Made by a program: the position numbers and the translations under genes. 64,000 nucleotides of DNA, from the NCBI GenBank assembly GCA_026008535.1, contig BRKX01000014.1, positions 52,873,006-52,937,005 on the forward strand, written 5' to 3'. Shown here piece after piece: positions 50,923 to 62,883 of the stretch (positions are counted from its first letter, which is position 1; each line of letters starts with the position of its first letter). The notes beneath the pieces were generated by a model that saw only the letters and a program-made list of their open reading frames with translations, was not told where the DNA came from and ran no database searches. The stretch comes from Perilla frutescens. Its lineage: Eukaryota > Streptophyta > Magnoliopsida > Lamiales > Lamiaceae.

Positions 50923-52247
50923 GATGTTTTTCTAAATCTCATCTCTCTTATAATTAAGCTTTTATCATTTACGCATCCATTTTATCACTAATATAACTAG
51001 GAAAAACAAAAAGAAGAAGAAGAAGAAGTTGATGAAGATGAAAAGAGGAGAAACAAAGGTAAGAACATGACTCACTAAATTAAGTTTGCTTCTATAAACT
51101 CACTCATCTAATTTGGCACTAACATAATCATGAAAACAACAATAGATGAAGATGAAGAAACAAAGAGTGAAATCGAGGAGCAACAAAATTGGTAAGCCAA
51201 TTTCATTTCTTTGATTGGAATTTTCTTCAGTTTTCGAAATTTTATATGATCAGCTAGCACCTACAACTTTATCTACCTAAATATATTGATTATTATGAAT
51301 GAGTTTTGTATTGTAAGTAACATAGTTTTCAACTCTCATTAATTCTACGATAATATTATTGTATTCTTTGAAATTGAAGAAATTGATTGTGATTATTTAA
51401 AAATATTTTATTACAAAAACATAAAATAAAGATTAATGCATCCAAAACGTTTAACCCGGAATCCTTTCTCTAATTAATTAATTGACAAATAAACTTCAAG
51501 TATAAGTCATATGATAAAAGCTGGTTTTGTATCTTCATTGTTGGGAGTTTGATGTTAGGATATATCGTGGACATATCTTTGGATGAACTGACATTCTTTT
51601 CACAATATTTTAATTTTAATTTTTAGTTAATTATTGATTCTTGGAGTTTATTCCATTAAATTAGTTGTTATCCGATTATATATTTGTGTTGATAAAGAAT
51701 AATATATTGACAATTATTAATTATGGTTTATTGGGTTTATATTTATTTTTCATAATTTAATTTTCATTTCTTTTAGTTAATAATTGATTATTATGGTTGA
51801 TTATTCCACAATTAGGGTATTTAATTTTTAAAAAATTCACTTCTTAGCAATAAAAGTTAACTATGACTGGTTATACTATAATAATAATTTTTATTTTTAT
51901 AATAAGCATCATTATAATTAATAGTGAATTTGATAGTACTCCGTCGCATATGAATGTGTTTATATTAGCACGTTAGATGTTTTGAAATATCCTTCAATCA
52001 AATAGTCATAACTTCTTAGATGAAAATTGACATGCTCTTTTGTTGAGAAATTAATTTCCAACCACATAAGTCCCGTCATTTAATTATTTCTGAATAAAAA
52101 TAGTTTTTCATGCTCTATATATTATCATATGGATGTATTTATAATAGGAGTTTTGCATGCTCCATTATCATATGAAAGTAGTTTTTTCTCTTAATCAGGA
52201 AAACAACAAATCCAGCAGTAGAAGAAGAAGAAAAAAGGGTGAAATAG
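46122..52247 (+). CDS. CC-NBS-LRR disease resistance protein (RPS2/RPS5-like class)
   Basis: Predicted intracellular immune receptor. Proposed exons: 46122-49040, 49319-49723, 49820-50179, 50276-50743, 51001-51058, 51146-51191, 52199-52247 (TAG); all junctions are GT/AG and keep frame, giving about 1,434 residues. The start is the ATG of MAENIAAEV; upstream in-frame codons begin with a non-ATG. Visible parts: coiled coil (about 25-80), P-loop GMGGLGKTT (180-188), kinase-2 LVLDDVW (259-265), RNBS-B TILLTSR (283-289), GLPL-like RLPIAL (343-348, Gly replaced by Arg), RNBS-D CCLFGED (409-415), MHD (471-473), then LRRs from about 540. No TIR domain. LRR exons 2-4 are duplicates of each other. The last three mini-exons encode a Glu/Lys-rich tail and are less certain (about 0.5). 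Nothing in exon 1 looks broken, so it is probably functional. Confidence 0.9.
46659..46680 (+). promoter_or_regulatory. Possible miR482/miR2118 target in the P-loop codons
   Basis: The P-loop-coding stretch starting 'gggatgggaggtctaggaaa' is the place where plant miR482/miR2118 microRNAs pair with NLR transcripts. The sequence fits the general GGxATGGGxGGxxTxGGxAAGA shape. Whether the matching microRNA exists in this species cannot be seen here. Confidence 0.45.
49820..50743 (+). repeat. Tandem duplication of an LRR exon plus intron (456-bp unit)
   Basis: Exon 3 (49820-50179) with intron 3 (50180-50275), and exon 4 (from 50276), are offset by 456 bp. Both begin 'gtttctttctcctttcatgg'. Introns 2 and 3 are both 96 bp and differ at only about five positions. 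The end of exon 2 (about 49665-49723) is nearly identical to the end of exon 3. This shows recent unequal crossing-over or gene conversion that lengthened the LRR domain. Confidence 0.93.
50764..50919. repeat. (TA)n and (GT)n(TA)n microsatellites in intron 4
   Basis: (TA)n at 50764-50797, then GT repeats at 50876-50890 running into (TA)n at 50892-50919. Both lie inside the proposed fourth intron of the NLR gene. Confidence 0.9.
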
Positions 52248-52830
52248 AGGAGGAACAAAATTCATAATTCTTCAACATTATATATATGATGCGGTAAGCC
52301 TCTTTCATTTCTTTCATTGGAATTACATTTCTAAGTTTAATTTTGCAATTTTATATGATCATCTAGCAATAGCATCAACAATTTTATCTACCTAAAATTT
52401 CAATTCTTAATAATAAAAGTTAACTAGGATTGGGTTATGTTATTTGAAAGCGAGTAATTTCATTATGATAATTTAAAAATATTTTATTTGATGCATCCAA
52501 AATGTCTTAATTATACCCGGAATCCTCTTCTAATTAACAAACAAAGTCCAAGTATATATACCTCATACATACATACATGCATACATACATACACATATAT
52601 ATATATATAAATCTGCTTTTGTATCTTCATTGTTGGGAGTCTAGTGTTAGGATATATCATATAATGTCTTTGGATGAACATGTTTTCTTTTCAAATGATT
52701 TTAATTTTAATTTTTAGTTAATAATTAATTATTAAGGTTGATTATTCCATGATTAATGTATTCATTCATTTAAAATTTCAATTCTTAGCAATAAAAGTAA
52801 AGTAGGATTCGTTATATTCACGGTTATGAT
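51146..52830 (+). repeat. About 1-kb tandem duplication at the NLR 3' end
   Basis: 51150-51860 and 52215-52830 share, in the same order: the charged mini-exon ('gtgaaat.gaggag.aacaaaatt'), 'ttcatttctttsattggaat', 'attttatctacctaaa', 'gatgcatccaaaa', 'tcttcattgttgggagt' and 'ggttgattattcca'. The proposed last exon (52199-52247) is thus a duplicate of the exon at 51146-51191, and the TAG stop lies where the first copy reads a sense codon (ATAGAG against ATCGAG). Confidence 0.8.
52566..52607. repeat. (CATA)n/(TA)n microsatellite
   Basis: CATA-type repeats with one CATG variant running into TA repeats, within the second copy of the NLR 3' duplication. Confidence 0.85.
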
Positions 52831-53079
52831 GATTTTGCGCTATATTTTTTATTTAATTTTCATCTATCACATTTGTTTGGTAACTACGGTCATATTTGTA
52901 TTTTATGTTGTTGAAATCCCTTAATTCCTTTTTTTCTCATATCGTGTGTGATTTGTTTATTTTATGGCCGTTATATTTTCCCTCTTCAATGATTTTCTAT
53001 TCTTCAAGTTCTCATTTCATTTTATGCACGTTATTTTTTTTCTAAATTCTTCATTCTCTTTATTCTGACATTTTTTATT

Positions 53080-53460
53080 TTTTTTGTTGGCTTCGGATTT
53101 TGGATTTCTATGGGGCTCATTTTCAGGTTTCTCGTATTTGTTGTTTCCTCGGCTTTCGAGATAGGATGGTGGTTATTTCCCTTTTGATTTTGAAACTTTG
53201 TACTGTTCATTTTTATTCTAACGGTTTTCTATGTATTTCTTCTTAATCGTTTTCATATATTAGAGGATACTCTTTTTCCTACTCGAGGGTTTTCCCACAG
53301 GGTTTACCTCGAGAGGTTTTAATGAGGTCCGGCTCTCCGAGGTTTCAATTTGTGATTCACGAGAGTTTTAGGTGTTGTTTGTTCTTTTTCGTTTTCCCTT
53401 TTCTTTATAAAAATCTTATTCGACTTACTTCAAAATAAAAGTGGTAACATGGCACAAAAG
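53080..53460 (+). mobile_element. Retroposon-type fragment
   Basis: Contains 'tactcgagggttttcccac' and 'ctcgagaggttttaatgagg', a stem-like motif similar in layout to the minus-strand insert at 35928-36100. Such motifs are found in plant retroelement ends. Boundaries and coding parts are not visible. Confidence 0.35.
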
Positions 53461-54508
53461 AGCAACACTCTGTCACTACATATTATGGAAACTAAAGGGG
53501 CTTAGGTTAACATAATTGATAATATTGGAGAATTATTTTAATAATGTACATTGTAAGGGAAATAGTATATACAATTTAAATTTTAATCATGCATAAATAT
53601 AAGTGTATAATTAGCTGATGCCCTAGCTAGGGACTCATGGCATGAGATGAGCATGTTATGCTATCAGTGCTTTCACTATGAAGCTATGAGGTTTTTCTTT
53701 CATTTTTCTACAATATCAATTTCTTATGCTCTAATTAAATTTTGTAATTATTAATTAAAGACTATTATTAAAATTAAATATTGAAAAATAATTATAAAAT
53801 TAAATTAAAACACAAAAAATAGAATTGAAAAAAACTAATAAATGTGATAGGGAAACTGAGGATGAAACAAGGTTTGGTAACAAAGAATTTCATCATCTTT
53901 GGTTGCATGCATATAGGCAAATTAAAGCAAACGAGAACCTCAATTCCGAAACATCATCGCATCTTCTACTTTGACTATGGAATTATTGTCTCGTGCATTT
54001 TAATATTTTGTTAATTGTTTTCTAGTCATTTTTAATAGATGATTATGGAATTTTTAAAACATGCACGATAATTAAAAATTCATTCGATTGAAAATAAGAG
54101 ATGAAACATCATTCTAAAATATGAGATATTTTCTGTATTATTAACAATAATCAAATCGTTCCATCGTTTCTTTCAAATAGTATTTCATTTTTTGTAATGA
54201 GCGGAAATTAAAATGTCACCCGTAATCTTAGTACATTTTTGTCATCTAATTTTATAATCAAGTTTTCACTAATTTTGATTGAATATGTTTTAATGCTTCA
54301 CTTAATATATAGAATGTGAACGTTTTTTTCATTCGATTTGAATACAATCATATGGAAAATAACACCGAACTTCCTCTTTTTTCTCAACATATCCTTAAAA
54401 GCTTATTTTTACATAAAAACAACATATATATAGACAACAATTTAAGATTATAGTAGAGATAAAACTACAATATACATAGACAAATACAAATTATTAAACC
54501 CAATCTAT
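53461..54508. other. AT-rich spacer, no gene
   Basis: Nothing recognisable between the NLR 3' region and the transporter pseudogene. Confidence 0.5.
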
Positions 54509-56368
54509 CTAAAGTTGGTAAGTCATCCCAACTTTAAGCATCCTCTTGCGAGGAATATCAAACACCGTATTGCTCTGCCTCAAATTCTTCTTCATGAAAT
54601 TGTATGCATAATCTATCACCACCCTCTTCCCCAAATTTGCGCCCTTCTTTGCCATCACCTCGTGCTACCCCACCAGGTGCACCACCTCGCTCCTCCACGC
54701 TTGATCCAAATCCCCGATCTCCGCCTGCACTCCTGGCTCATCTCCTTTTAAAATCACATCCTCGTTCTCATTCTCAACATTCTCATTTTCCTGCCATTTC
54801 TCCATGTCTCTGCCATGATCAAGCTCTTCTCCCGCACAAACTCCTTGATCTGTTTGATCAACGAGTAGGTCCTCCTCATTTCTCATATCCTTGTACCCAT
54901 AACGTACAACATAATGGAACACTTGAAGTTCCTTAGGTTGTACCCGTCAGAAGAAAAACATTTCATCTTCCGGCACTCTGCTAATAGACAGGGATTTGAA
55001 TGAGATGAATACGAGAATAGAGTGAAGTGTCGACACATTGGCAACATAGTGCTTGAAAATAGGATGAATTCCATGGACAAGTTTAGAGTAAAAGATGGCC
55101 AAGCCCGACAACCTCTGCGATTTTATCTCGTGAATGTTTTTTTTCATAATTTCAGGAGAAATCTTTTGGTCGAGTTCGAAGTGATACTTCTTTCTGTGAC
55201 GTAGTTACACACAAACATGGTCATCATCATGAACATGGTGAAGACAAGGGATAAATACCCCCTTGATCGAACTTGTAAAGAACCGAGCTCAAATAAACTA
55301 GTTCGATTGATCCAATGATCAGCATGTACAAGATTACTAGGATTATGTTGGTCTTCCATATCATGATCATTACAAGGACTAGGAATGCGGATGTGAGTGC
55401 CATCACGAACACCACAACAATCCCTGCCTATTCGGAAACGTGGTCAGTCATCTCTATCTATATTAAATACGAGAGTAGAAAAGTTAATTATTACAGTACG
55501 CATTTCTGATCTTAATAGTTGTTCAAAATTTTAGAGTGGCGCAAATACAAGAAAATATTAGAATATAATTGATTTCGAGGATGTAGACTTGGCCAAGATA
55601 CTTGGTAGATGTGTGGACTATTTTGACAAGTGGGAAACATCCTAGAGAGAGAGATTGTTGTATGATAGAGAAAGTAGCCGAGATCACAGCTTGGCTAGCT
55701 ATGATTGATGTTGGCCAGTACATCCTCCCTGCATGGTCAAAAATTAGTGTCTTATTCACCTAATCAGATAGTCGAGTCACATTTAACATGATATTCAAAT
55801 AAAATGAATAGGCCGAAAGGGTATTTTTCACTTTTAACTACAAAAATGACTAAAATCAAACCAGGGATTGAATCGTAGAAAGTATTTAAAACTGAGGCAT
55901 ACTATTCTTACGAAGAATCGAAGATTGCCCCGTGTAGGCTAGAGCTAGGGCACGATAAGTAACACCACACATGCTGATTTGAATCGATCTAATTGAGAAA
56001 TGCCCGACATCAGCAAATAATGCTTCAGCTCCTACAATAAAAAAACTAAATTAATCTCAGAAAACACACACAATCCATGCCTACAATTAGAGAGAGAATG
56101 TATTTATCTGTAATTGCAAGAACTACACCACGGAGAGAGATCCAAGCTTGATCCTTGTTCTTTTTGAAGTAATCAATGATGTATTTAGGGTTGAGAGCTT
56201 TGATTACAGAAGGGTCGTATTTGATGAAATTGAAAATGCCGATTGCAGCAATGAAGGAGAACCAAATGAGAAGGATGGGAGAAGAAGTGTAGCCAACTTT
56301 ATCAGTTCCGAACCTTTGAAACATGAAAAGAAGTACGAGGATCGCAACTAATGTCCAAACTATAAGAT
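54509..56368 (-). pseudogene. HAK/KUP/KT potassium transporter pseudogene (C-terminal half)
   Basis: Relic of a plasma-membrane potassium transporter. Exons on the minus strand: 56368-56108 (FQRFGTDKVGY, FNPKY-like LNPKYIIDYF), 56031-about 55899 (EALFADVGHFS, ALAYTGQ), 55728-about 55545 (ATFSIIQQSLSLGCFP, VKIVHTS), 55423-54509 (MIMIWKTN, LYKFDQGG, GLAIFYSKLV, PIFKHYVANV, VVRYGYKD, VFDIPRKRMLKVGMTYQL). Lesions: the exon at 56108 is followed by AT instead of GT; about ten residues are missing after YWPT; frameshifts near 55257-55263 and 55197-55203; TGA at 54949-54947 and TAG at 54667-54665. The N-terminal half is not in the left-over 0.8 kb before the Copia element, so it is lost or lies beyond it. 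The well-preserved wording suggests a fairly young pseudogene. Confidence 0.93.
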
Positions 56369-57210
56369 CTGTTTCAGGAAAAGAGCAACAAGATTAATTC
56401 AATGAGTTAAGTTGAGATCTTATACTTCTCATCGATATCATGTTCGAGTGTGGTGTCTTGTTTTTATCCAAGAATGAGATCATAGCATCTTATATACATG
56501 ACGATGTATTGATGGTGTTATTTAACATATACCGTACATATTGGACATTGAACCAACTAACATAATTGATATAACCGAAGCAAAATGAACCATAATGGTA
56601 GCTCATTTGGTTAGGTTTTCAATTTTATTGATTTTTTTTAATTTTGCTAAGTAGTTATATATAAAGAAATTAAATAACGTCAGATCTTGATTAATAACAA
56701 ACAGTACATTAAAAACAACAATAAAATATTCCCTAATTCAATCTCATACACAGTTAATTGATCACAATCTAATAAGTCACAAATACTTATAACAATTAAT
56801 AGATGGATACACAATCTTACAAACATTTTAGAACATTCTACAACCTAAAAAATTGGAAAATGTAAATATTTTGAAATTGAAGCACTTTTGCATTTTGTCC
56901 TAATTTACTAATGGGTATATAATAATTCTTTTGTTTTTAATTTAATAATTTATGTATAGGTAACAATATAAATATAAATGTAAATAATAATATATATTAA
57001 TTTGGCCGGTTCGGTTTTAACTGAAATATTTGTGACCAAAATTGAACAAATCCAAACTATAATTTGGTTTTGACATTTTAAAACCAAAGCTAAATTAAAG
57101 AAAAAATTTACCAAAACATTCGAACCAAATATTTCAGTCCGTATTTATTCCAATTTGATTTCGCACACACCTAAACAAGGTTCATTGATGACATTGGAGA
57201 AAAATGAAAG
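56369..57210. other. Spacer between the pseudogene and the Copia LTR
   Basis: AT-rich; no N-terminal transporter exon recognised. 57000-57175 has inverted 'ggttcggttttaac'-type phrases seen at ends of common plant interspersed repeats. Confidence 0.45.
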
Positions 57211-58146
57211 TGTTAGTGCCACAGTTATGCACTAAGTGTTCGTGTTGTTTTGTTGGTGAGATATGTTCGACAATGTGTACTTGGGTATGTCCCTAAAACT
57301 ATTCATTCTATTGTGCGTGAAAAGAAGAACAATTGGCAAACTGTTTCCTCTGATGTCCCAGACAGAACCAGGGACACTTTTTTATGGCAGTTTCCATAAA
57401 TAGAAGATCTTGCGCGGATTCATTCATGGAAGGCAAGATACGTTCGATTGATTATCTTGTGGAGTAGATACAGATCTGCAAATAACCCTCCTATCCAAAG
57501 AAAGTATCTACACACATTTGGGAAGTTTACAAACCATCAATCCACTTACCGTATTGGCGACGAAGAAGATCGGCGATAATTGTGAAGTGAAGAATATAAG
57601 AAAACTGATTCATTGTGAAATTGGTAGACATTGTTTTAGATTCTCTTAGCATTTATTTGAGAGTCATTGTAGTTTGTGTCCCATGTATTTACTAGTAGTT
57701 GTTCCTTAAAACAGTTCAACGTGATAGACTAGTTTTGAGTGTTTACAAATGAAACACGTGAGGGGTTTTTAATACATATTTTGCACATAATCTCGGGAGA
57801 GATTGTAAGTTGAAGTCGTGGGTAGCTAGAGGGAGTCTAGTGTCATAGTTGTAAGGGGATCTTACAGCTTTCAGCTAGTGAAAAAGTTCATAGAGAAGAA
57901 CGGACGACATAAGAAGGGAGTCCTGTCTGTGTATGAACCCAAATACACTTCATAAAGGAGTAACAGTCGAATCTTCAAGTTTGGGAGGAATCCCCCCAGA
58001 GTAGGTTGATTAACCGAACTGGGTTATTAATCTCATGCGTACTTTACTGCTTTTTAATTTATGTTCTTACATCTATCCCACACATATCGTAGAACAAATA
58101 ATAGCAGTATCGATTAACAATTGTGTGCACGGATTATAGTTTTTCA
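57211..58146 (+). repeat. 5' LTR of the Copia element
   Basis: Begins TGTTAGTGCC and ends TTTTTCA, two bases before the primer-binding site. The right edge is firm; the left is chosen as the TG giving a plausible length (936 bp) and could be off, because the 3' LTR is not available for comparison. Confidence 0.6.
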
Positions 58147-58148
58147 AT

Positions 58149-58160
58149 TGGTATCATAGC
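58149..58160 (+). promoter_or_regulatory. Primer-binding site with one mismatch
   Basis: TGGTATCATAGC differs from the usual initiator Met-tRNA complement TGGTATCAGAGC at one base, fitting an ageing element. Confidence 0.8.
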
Positions 58161-58225
58161 AGGTCACATTTCTTAAGGTGTGATCGTGGGTTTCTAGTAT
58201 GTGTGTTTTGTGTTGTTTTGCCGAG

Positions 58226-59875
58226 ATGGACATAATGAAAGAAGGAGCCTCGACGATGAGACCTCCGCTCCTGGATAGCAATAATTATGCCTACTGGAAA
58301 GCTAGAATGATAGCTTTCATACATTCGATTGATAAACGGGCCTAGAAGATGGTGACTGAAGGCTGAAAGCCTCCCACCAAGAAGGATGATAAAGGCAAAG
58401 TGGTGCTGAAGCCGGAAGAAGAATAGGAAGATGTTGACTACCATGTCATGGGGTTGAATGCTAAAGCTATGAACGCTATCTTCTCTACTGTTGACATGAA
58501 TGTCTTTAAGCTCATATCCACCTACGACAAAGCCAAGAATGCGTGGGATATCTTGCAGACCACATTTGAAGGAACAAGCAGTGTTTGTGCCTCTCGAATG
58601 TAACTGCTTACCACTAGATTTGAGAACCTTCGGATGGATGAAGGTGAAAAACTTGTTGATTTCAACGCCAAGATTTGTGACATCTCTAATGAAAGCTTTA
58701 CCCTCAGAGATGCGATCTCTGAAGAGAAACTTGTGCGAAAGGTTTTGCAGTCTCTGCCTACAAGATTTGCGTATAAAGTTACGGCCATTGAAGAGGCCAA
58801 AGACGTGAGCAAGATGAAGTTACAGGAGCTAATGGGGTTCCTGTGAACATTTGAAATGGGGCTGACAGATGATGAGACAGTGCAGAAGAAAAGTATAGCT
58901 TTTCAGGTAGGTTCCAGTACTGATGTGCCAAACAATGTCCCTGATAAAAATGATCTTGCCAAAACAATTACTATACTGTCCAAGAACTTTTCAAGATTTT
59001 CCAAATGATATGAGAAGTCTTCTCAAAATAAATCTGGCAAAAATAAGGTTTTTAAACCTCGGAGATCAAAAGATGAAGATTCAAATGAAGACAAACATAA
59101 AGATGTCAAGTGTAGAGAGTGTGGTGGTTTTGGTCACTACCAAGCCGAGTGTGCTAATACTCTAAAAAAGAAGAACAAATCATATTGTTCTACTCTCAGT
59201 GAGAGTGATGACCCTGATGATAGTGGAAGTGATAAAGAATGTGTGAGCAATTATATTGCTTTCATGACATAGTCTGTTAAAGAAATTGTGTCTGCGACTG
59301 TCCCTAACAGTCAGGATGACAAGGTGTCTGAATGCAGTGATGAGGAAGAGTTCACTGAAGAATCTGCCATGGAAGCATATAAAAAACTTCATACGAGTTG
59401 GATCATGGTGGTTCAGGCCAATGAAGGGCTGATGAAAGAAAATACTGATCTCTTGAAAGAAATAGATAATCTTGCCACTCGTCTCAAGGAAGTGCAAAGT
59501 GACTTGCTGCAGTTCAGAAACAATAGTCACTCTCAGACTGGTGAGCTTCAACATCTGAAGAAGCTTGTGAAGATGATGAACTCTATATCATCTCAGCTGG
59601 AAGAGATTCTTTCAAAAGGAAAGAGCCCTCAGGATCATTCGGGGCTCGGATTCAATGGAGGTCATACTAATGGCGGATTCTGTTAAGGACAGACCTCTGG
59701 AATAAAAGATTCAACAGTTTCAGAATCGAGAGCTGAGCCAAAGAACAAGCAGCAACGAAGGAAGTCTCCTCAAAAGACACGTGTTGTGTATCATTACTGT
59801 GAGAAACCTGGTCACAATCGACCACACTGCATAAATTTGATCAATGACCTCTGAAGGATGAAAAAAAGGGGTTTT
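58226..59875 (+). pseudogene. Copia gag, multiple stops
   Basis: One frame from ATG at 58226: MDIMKEG, LDSNNYAYWKARM (capsid start), AWDILQTTFEG, RFENLRMDEGE, KVLQSLPTRFAYKV, then the zinc knuckle CRECGGFGHYQAEC (59111-59152), an acidic, coiled-coil-like region (59288-59640), and a second, damaged knuckle near 59800. In-frame stops at 58343, 58364, 58424, 58601, 58844, 59006, 59270, 59684 and 59852. No frameshift occurs in 1.65 kb. Gag forms the particle that packages element RNA; this copy cannot make it. Confidence 0.88.
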
Positions 59876-62800
59876 GCAGCGGATGCTCTAGGCATATGAC
59901 CGGAGATACTAGCATGTTGAGCAAAATTCAAAAAGATTGCTCATACCAAACTGTTACCTTTGGAGATGGTGTTAAAGGTAGAGTGCTTGGCCGTGGATGT
60001 CTAGATATGCATGGAATGCCCAACCTGGAGGACGTGCTGCTTGTAGAAGGACTAAAAGCTAATTTAATTAGCATTAGTCAGTTGTGTGACCAAGGTCTCT
60101 TGGTGCATTTCACTCGAGACAAATGTCTAGTCAAGAACAAAGAAAGTGTCCTTCTGATGGATGGAGACAGATCGAGGGATAACTGTTATCTCCTTAATAT
60201 GAAGGGGACTTGCTTCAGATCTCAGTTATGTGAAGTAGATTTATGGCATGAAAACCTTGGCCATATCAGTTTTCAAAACCTTCAGAGACTCATGAAGACT
60301 GAAGCTATGATTGGTGTTCCAAAATTAAGCATTGATCGAGAGAAGGTATGCGGACCATGTTAAGTTAGAAAATAGATTCACACATCTCACAAATCTGTTA
60401 AAAAGATTACCACTTCAAACGTCTTGGAGCTGCTGCATATGGACTTGATGGGGCCTGTCCAAACTGAGAGCAATGGACGGAAGAAGTTCATATTTGTTTG
60501 TGTGGATGACTACACAAGATTCACATAGGTGGAATTTCTATGAGATAAGGGAGAGACCTTCGAGACATTCAAGAAATTGTGTCTCAAACTTGAAGTGGAA
60601 AAATGAACCAATATTGTGAGAATAAAGAGTGATCATGGTCGTGAGTTTGAAAATGCCTTCTTCAGGTGTTTTTGTGAAGAAAGGGGAATCGGACAAGAGT
60701 TCTCAGCACTAAAAACACCTCAACAAAATGGTGTAGTTGAGAGGAAAAATCGGACGCTTCAAGAAATAAGCCGAGTTATGATGACGGCCAAATCTATCCC
60801 TAACAACCTCTGGGCTGAAGTGGTGAATACAGCATGTCATGTCATTAATCGAGTGTACTTCAGACCGAAGACGAGAGTTACTCCCTATGAGTTGTGGAAA
60901 TGGATAAAGCCCAACCTAAAGTACTTTCATATCTTTGGGAGCACTTGTTATATGTTGCGAGATCGAGAGCAACGTGGCAAGTTTGATGCCAAAGGAGACG
61001 AATGTATATTTCTCGGGTACTCGAGGAATAGTCGGACCTACCGTGTTTTCAACAAAAGGACCAAGACTGTGATGGAGTCTATTAATATTATTGTTGATGA
61101 TCTGGAAGAATCTGCTGCCCAGATTGATGAGGAAAGCATTGATACTACTATCTATGTTCCAACATCTGTTCCAGATAGTTCAGAACATAGTATGCCGACA
61201 AAAGCAAGTAGCGAGAAACTAGATGTTCCTAAACCTTCAAAAGATGTTTAGAAGAATCACTCTGTATCCGATATCATCGGTGATATGAGTGAAGGAGTTC
61301 GAACAAGAGGTAAAAACTATCATAAATTGATAGCTAATGTGTGTTACACCTCAACTGTGGAGCTGAAAAATGTGAAAGAGGCATTGTAAGATGAGTGATG
61401 GATTCAAGCCATGCAAGAAGAGCTCTTGTAATTTGAAAGAAATGAGGTGTGGGATCTTGTTCCACGACCTGAAGAGGGTAATGTTATCGGCACAAAATGG
61501 ATCTTCAAAAATAAAACTGATGAAGAAGGGAATATAACCAGAAATAAGGAAAGACTTGTTGCCTAAGGTTATTCCCAAGTTGAAAGAGTGGATTTTGACG
61601 AGACTTTTGCTCCAGTTACTCATCTTGAATCAGTTTGTTTGCTCCTTGCCATGGCTGCTTGGATGAAGTTCAAATTATTCCAAATGGACGTGAAGAGTGC
61701 CTTCTTGAATGGGTACTTGCCTGGAGATGTATTTGTTAGCCAACCCAAAGGCTTTGAAGACCCTCACCATCTGGAGTATGTGTATAAACTAAAGAAGGCC
61801 CTCTATGGCCTCAAACAAGCTCCTCGAGCTTGGTACAAATGGCTAACCAAATTCCTTCTGGAGAAAGGATATGTTCGTGGTGGAGCTAATCGAACTCTCT
61901 TCATCAAGAGAGAAAAATCTAATGTAATCATCATCCAGATTTATGTCGATGATATTGTCTTTAGATCTGTCTTAAACAGAATGGTGGACGAGTTTGTGAA
62001 GGACATGATTTCTGAATTCGAAATGAGTCTTGTAGATGAACTGACCTACTTTCTAAGTCTTCAAGTGAAGCAAAAAGATGATGGAATCTTTGTGTCACAA
62101 ACAAAGTATGCTAGAAACTTGATCAACAAGTTTGGTTTGGATAGTTGTAGCCCGAAAAGAACACCGATGGGGACATCTTCAAAGATGTCAAAAGATGAAG
62201 CCGGTGCTTCTATTAAGCAAACCTTGTACCGGAGTATGATTGGTAGTCTTCTCTACCTTACTGCAAGTAGGCCAGACATTTGCTACAGTGTGGGAGTTTG
62301 TGCTCGGTACCAATCTAATCCCAAAGAAAGTCATCTGAAATCTGTCAAGCACATAATCAAGTACATAAAAGGTACTGCTGAGTTGGGACTTTAGTTTTCC
62401 TATGATACAAACCCTAGTTTAATAGGGTTTTGCGATGCAGATTGGGCTAGTTGTACTGAAGATCGAAAGAGTACTTTTGGAGGATGTTTCTTCCTTAGAA
62501 ACAACATGGTTTCATGGTTCAGTAAGAAACAGAATTCGATCTCTTTATCTACTGCTGAAGCTGAATATATTACGGCTGGAAGTTGTTGTACTCAACTTCT
62601 TTGGATGAAGTAAATGTTGCTTGACTATGGTGTGCCACAATCTATCCTTACCATATACTGTGACAACATGAGTGCCATAAATATTTTGAAGAATCCTGTC
62701 CAGCACTCACGAGCAAAACACATAGATATTTATCACCATTTCATCCGTGAGCTTATTGATGATGGATCACTTATGATTGAATATATTAGAACTGATGCCC

Positions 62801-62883
62801 AACTTACGGATATCTTTACAAAGGGACTTGGAACTGCAAGGTTTGAAACACTTAGATCCTCTTTGGGTCTTTATGTTCTCTGA
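59876..62883 (+). pseudogene. Copia pol (protease, integrase, RT, RNase H), multiple stops
   Basis: In a frame one step off gag. The protease motif remnant SGCSRHMTGD is at 59879-59908. Integrase: LWHENLGHIS with CGPC (zinc finger), the first Asp in HMDLMGP, the second in SDHGREFEN, and Glu in GVVERKNRTLQE. RT: FAPVTH, MDVKSAFLNGYL, LYGLKQAPRAWY, and YVDD at 61942-61953. RNase H: DADWAS, STAEAEY, DNMSAI, and HIDIYHHF near the end. In-frame stops at 60361, 60373, 60526, 60541, 60604, 61249, 61387, 61396, 61429, 61564, 62392 and 62611. The catalytic residues I could check are otherwise present. Confidence 0.9.

Noticed and set aside
54604..54936. Plus-strand Pro/Ser/His-rich ORF
   Set aside because: It is the antisense of the transporter pseudogene's last exon.
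56101..56110. AT-AC (U12-type) intron in the transporter
   Set aside because: The donor ATAAAT lacks the U12 consensus and the acceptor is AG; a mutated GT donor is simpler.
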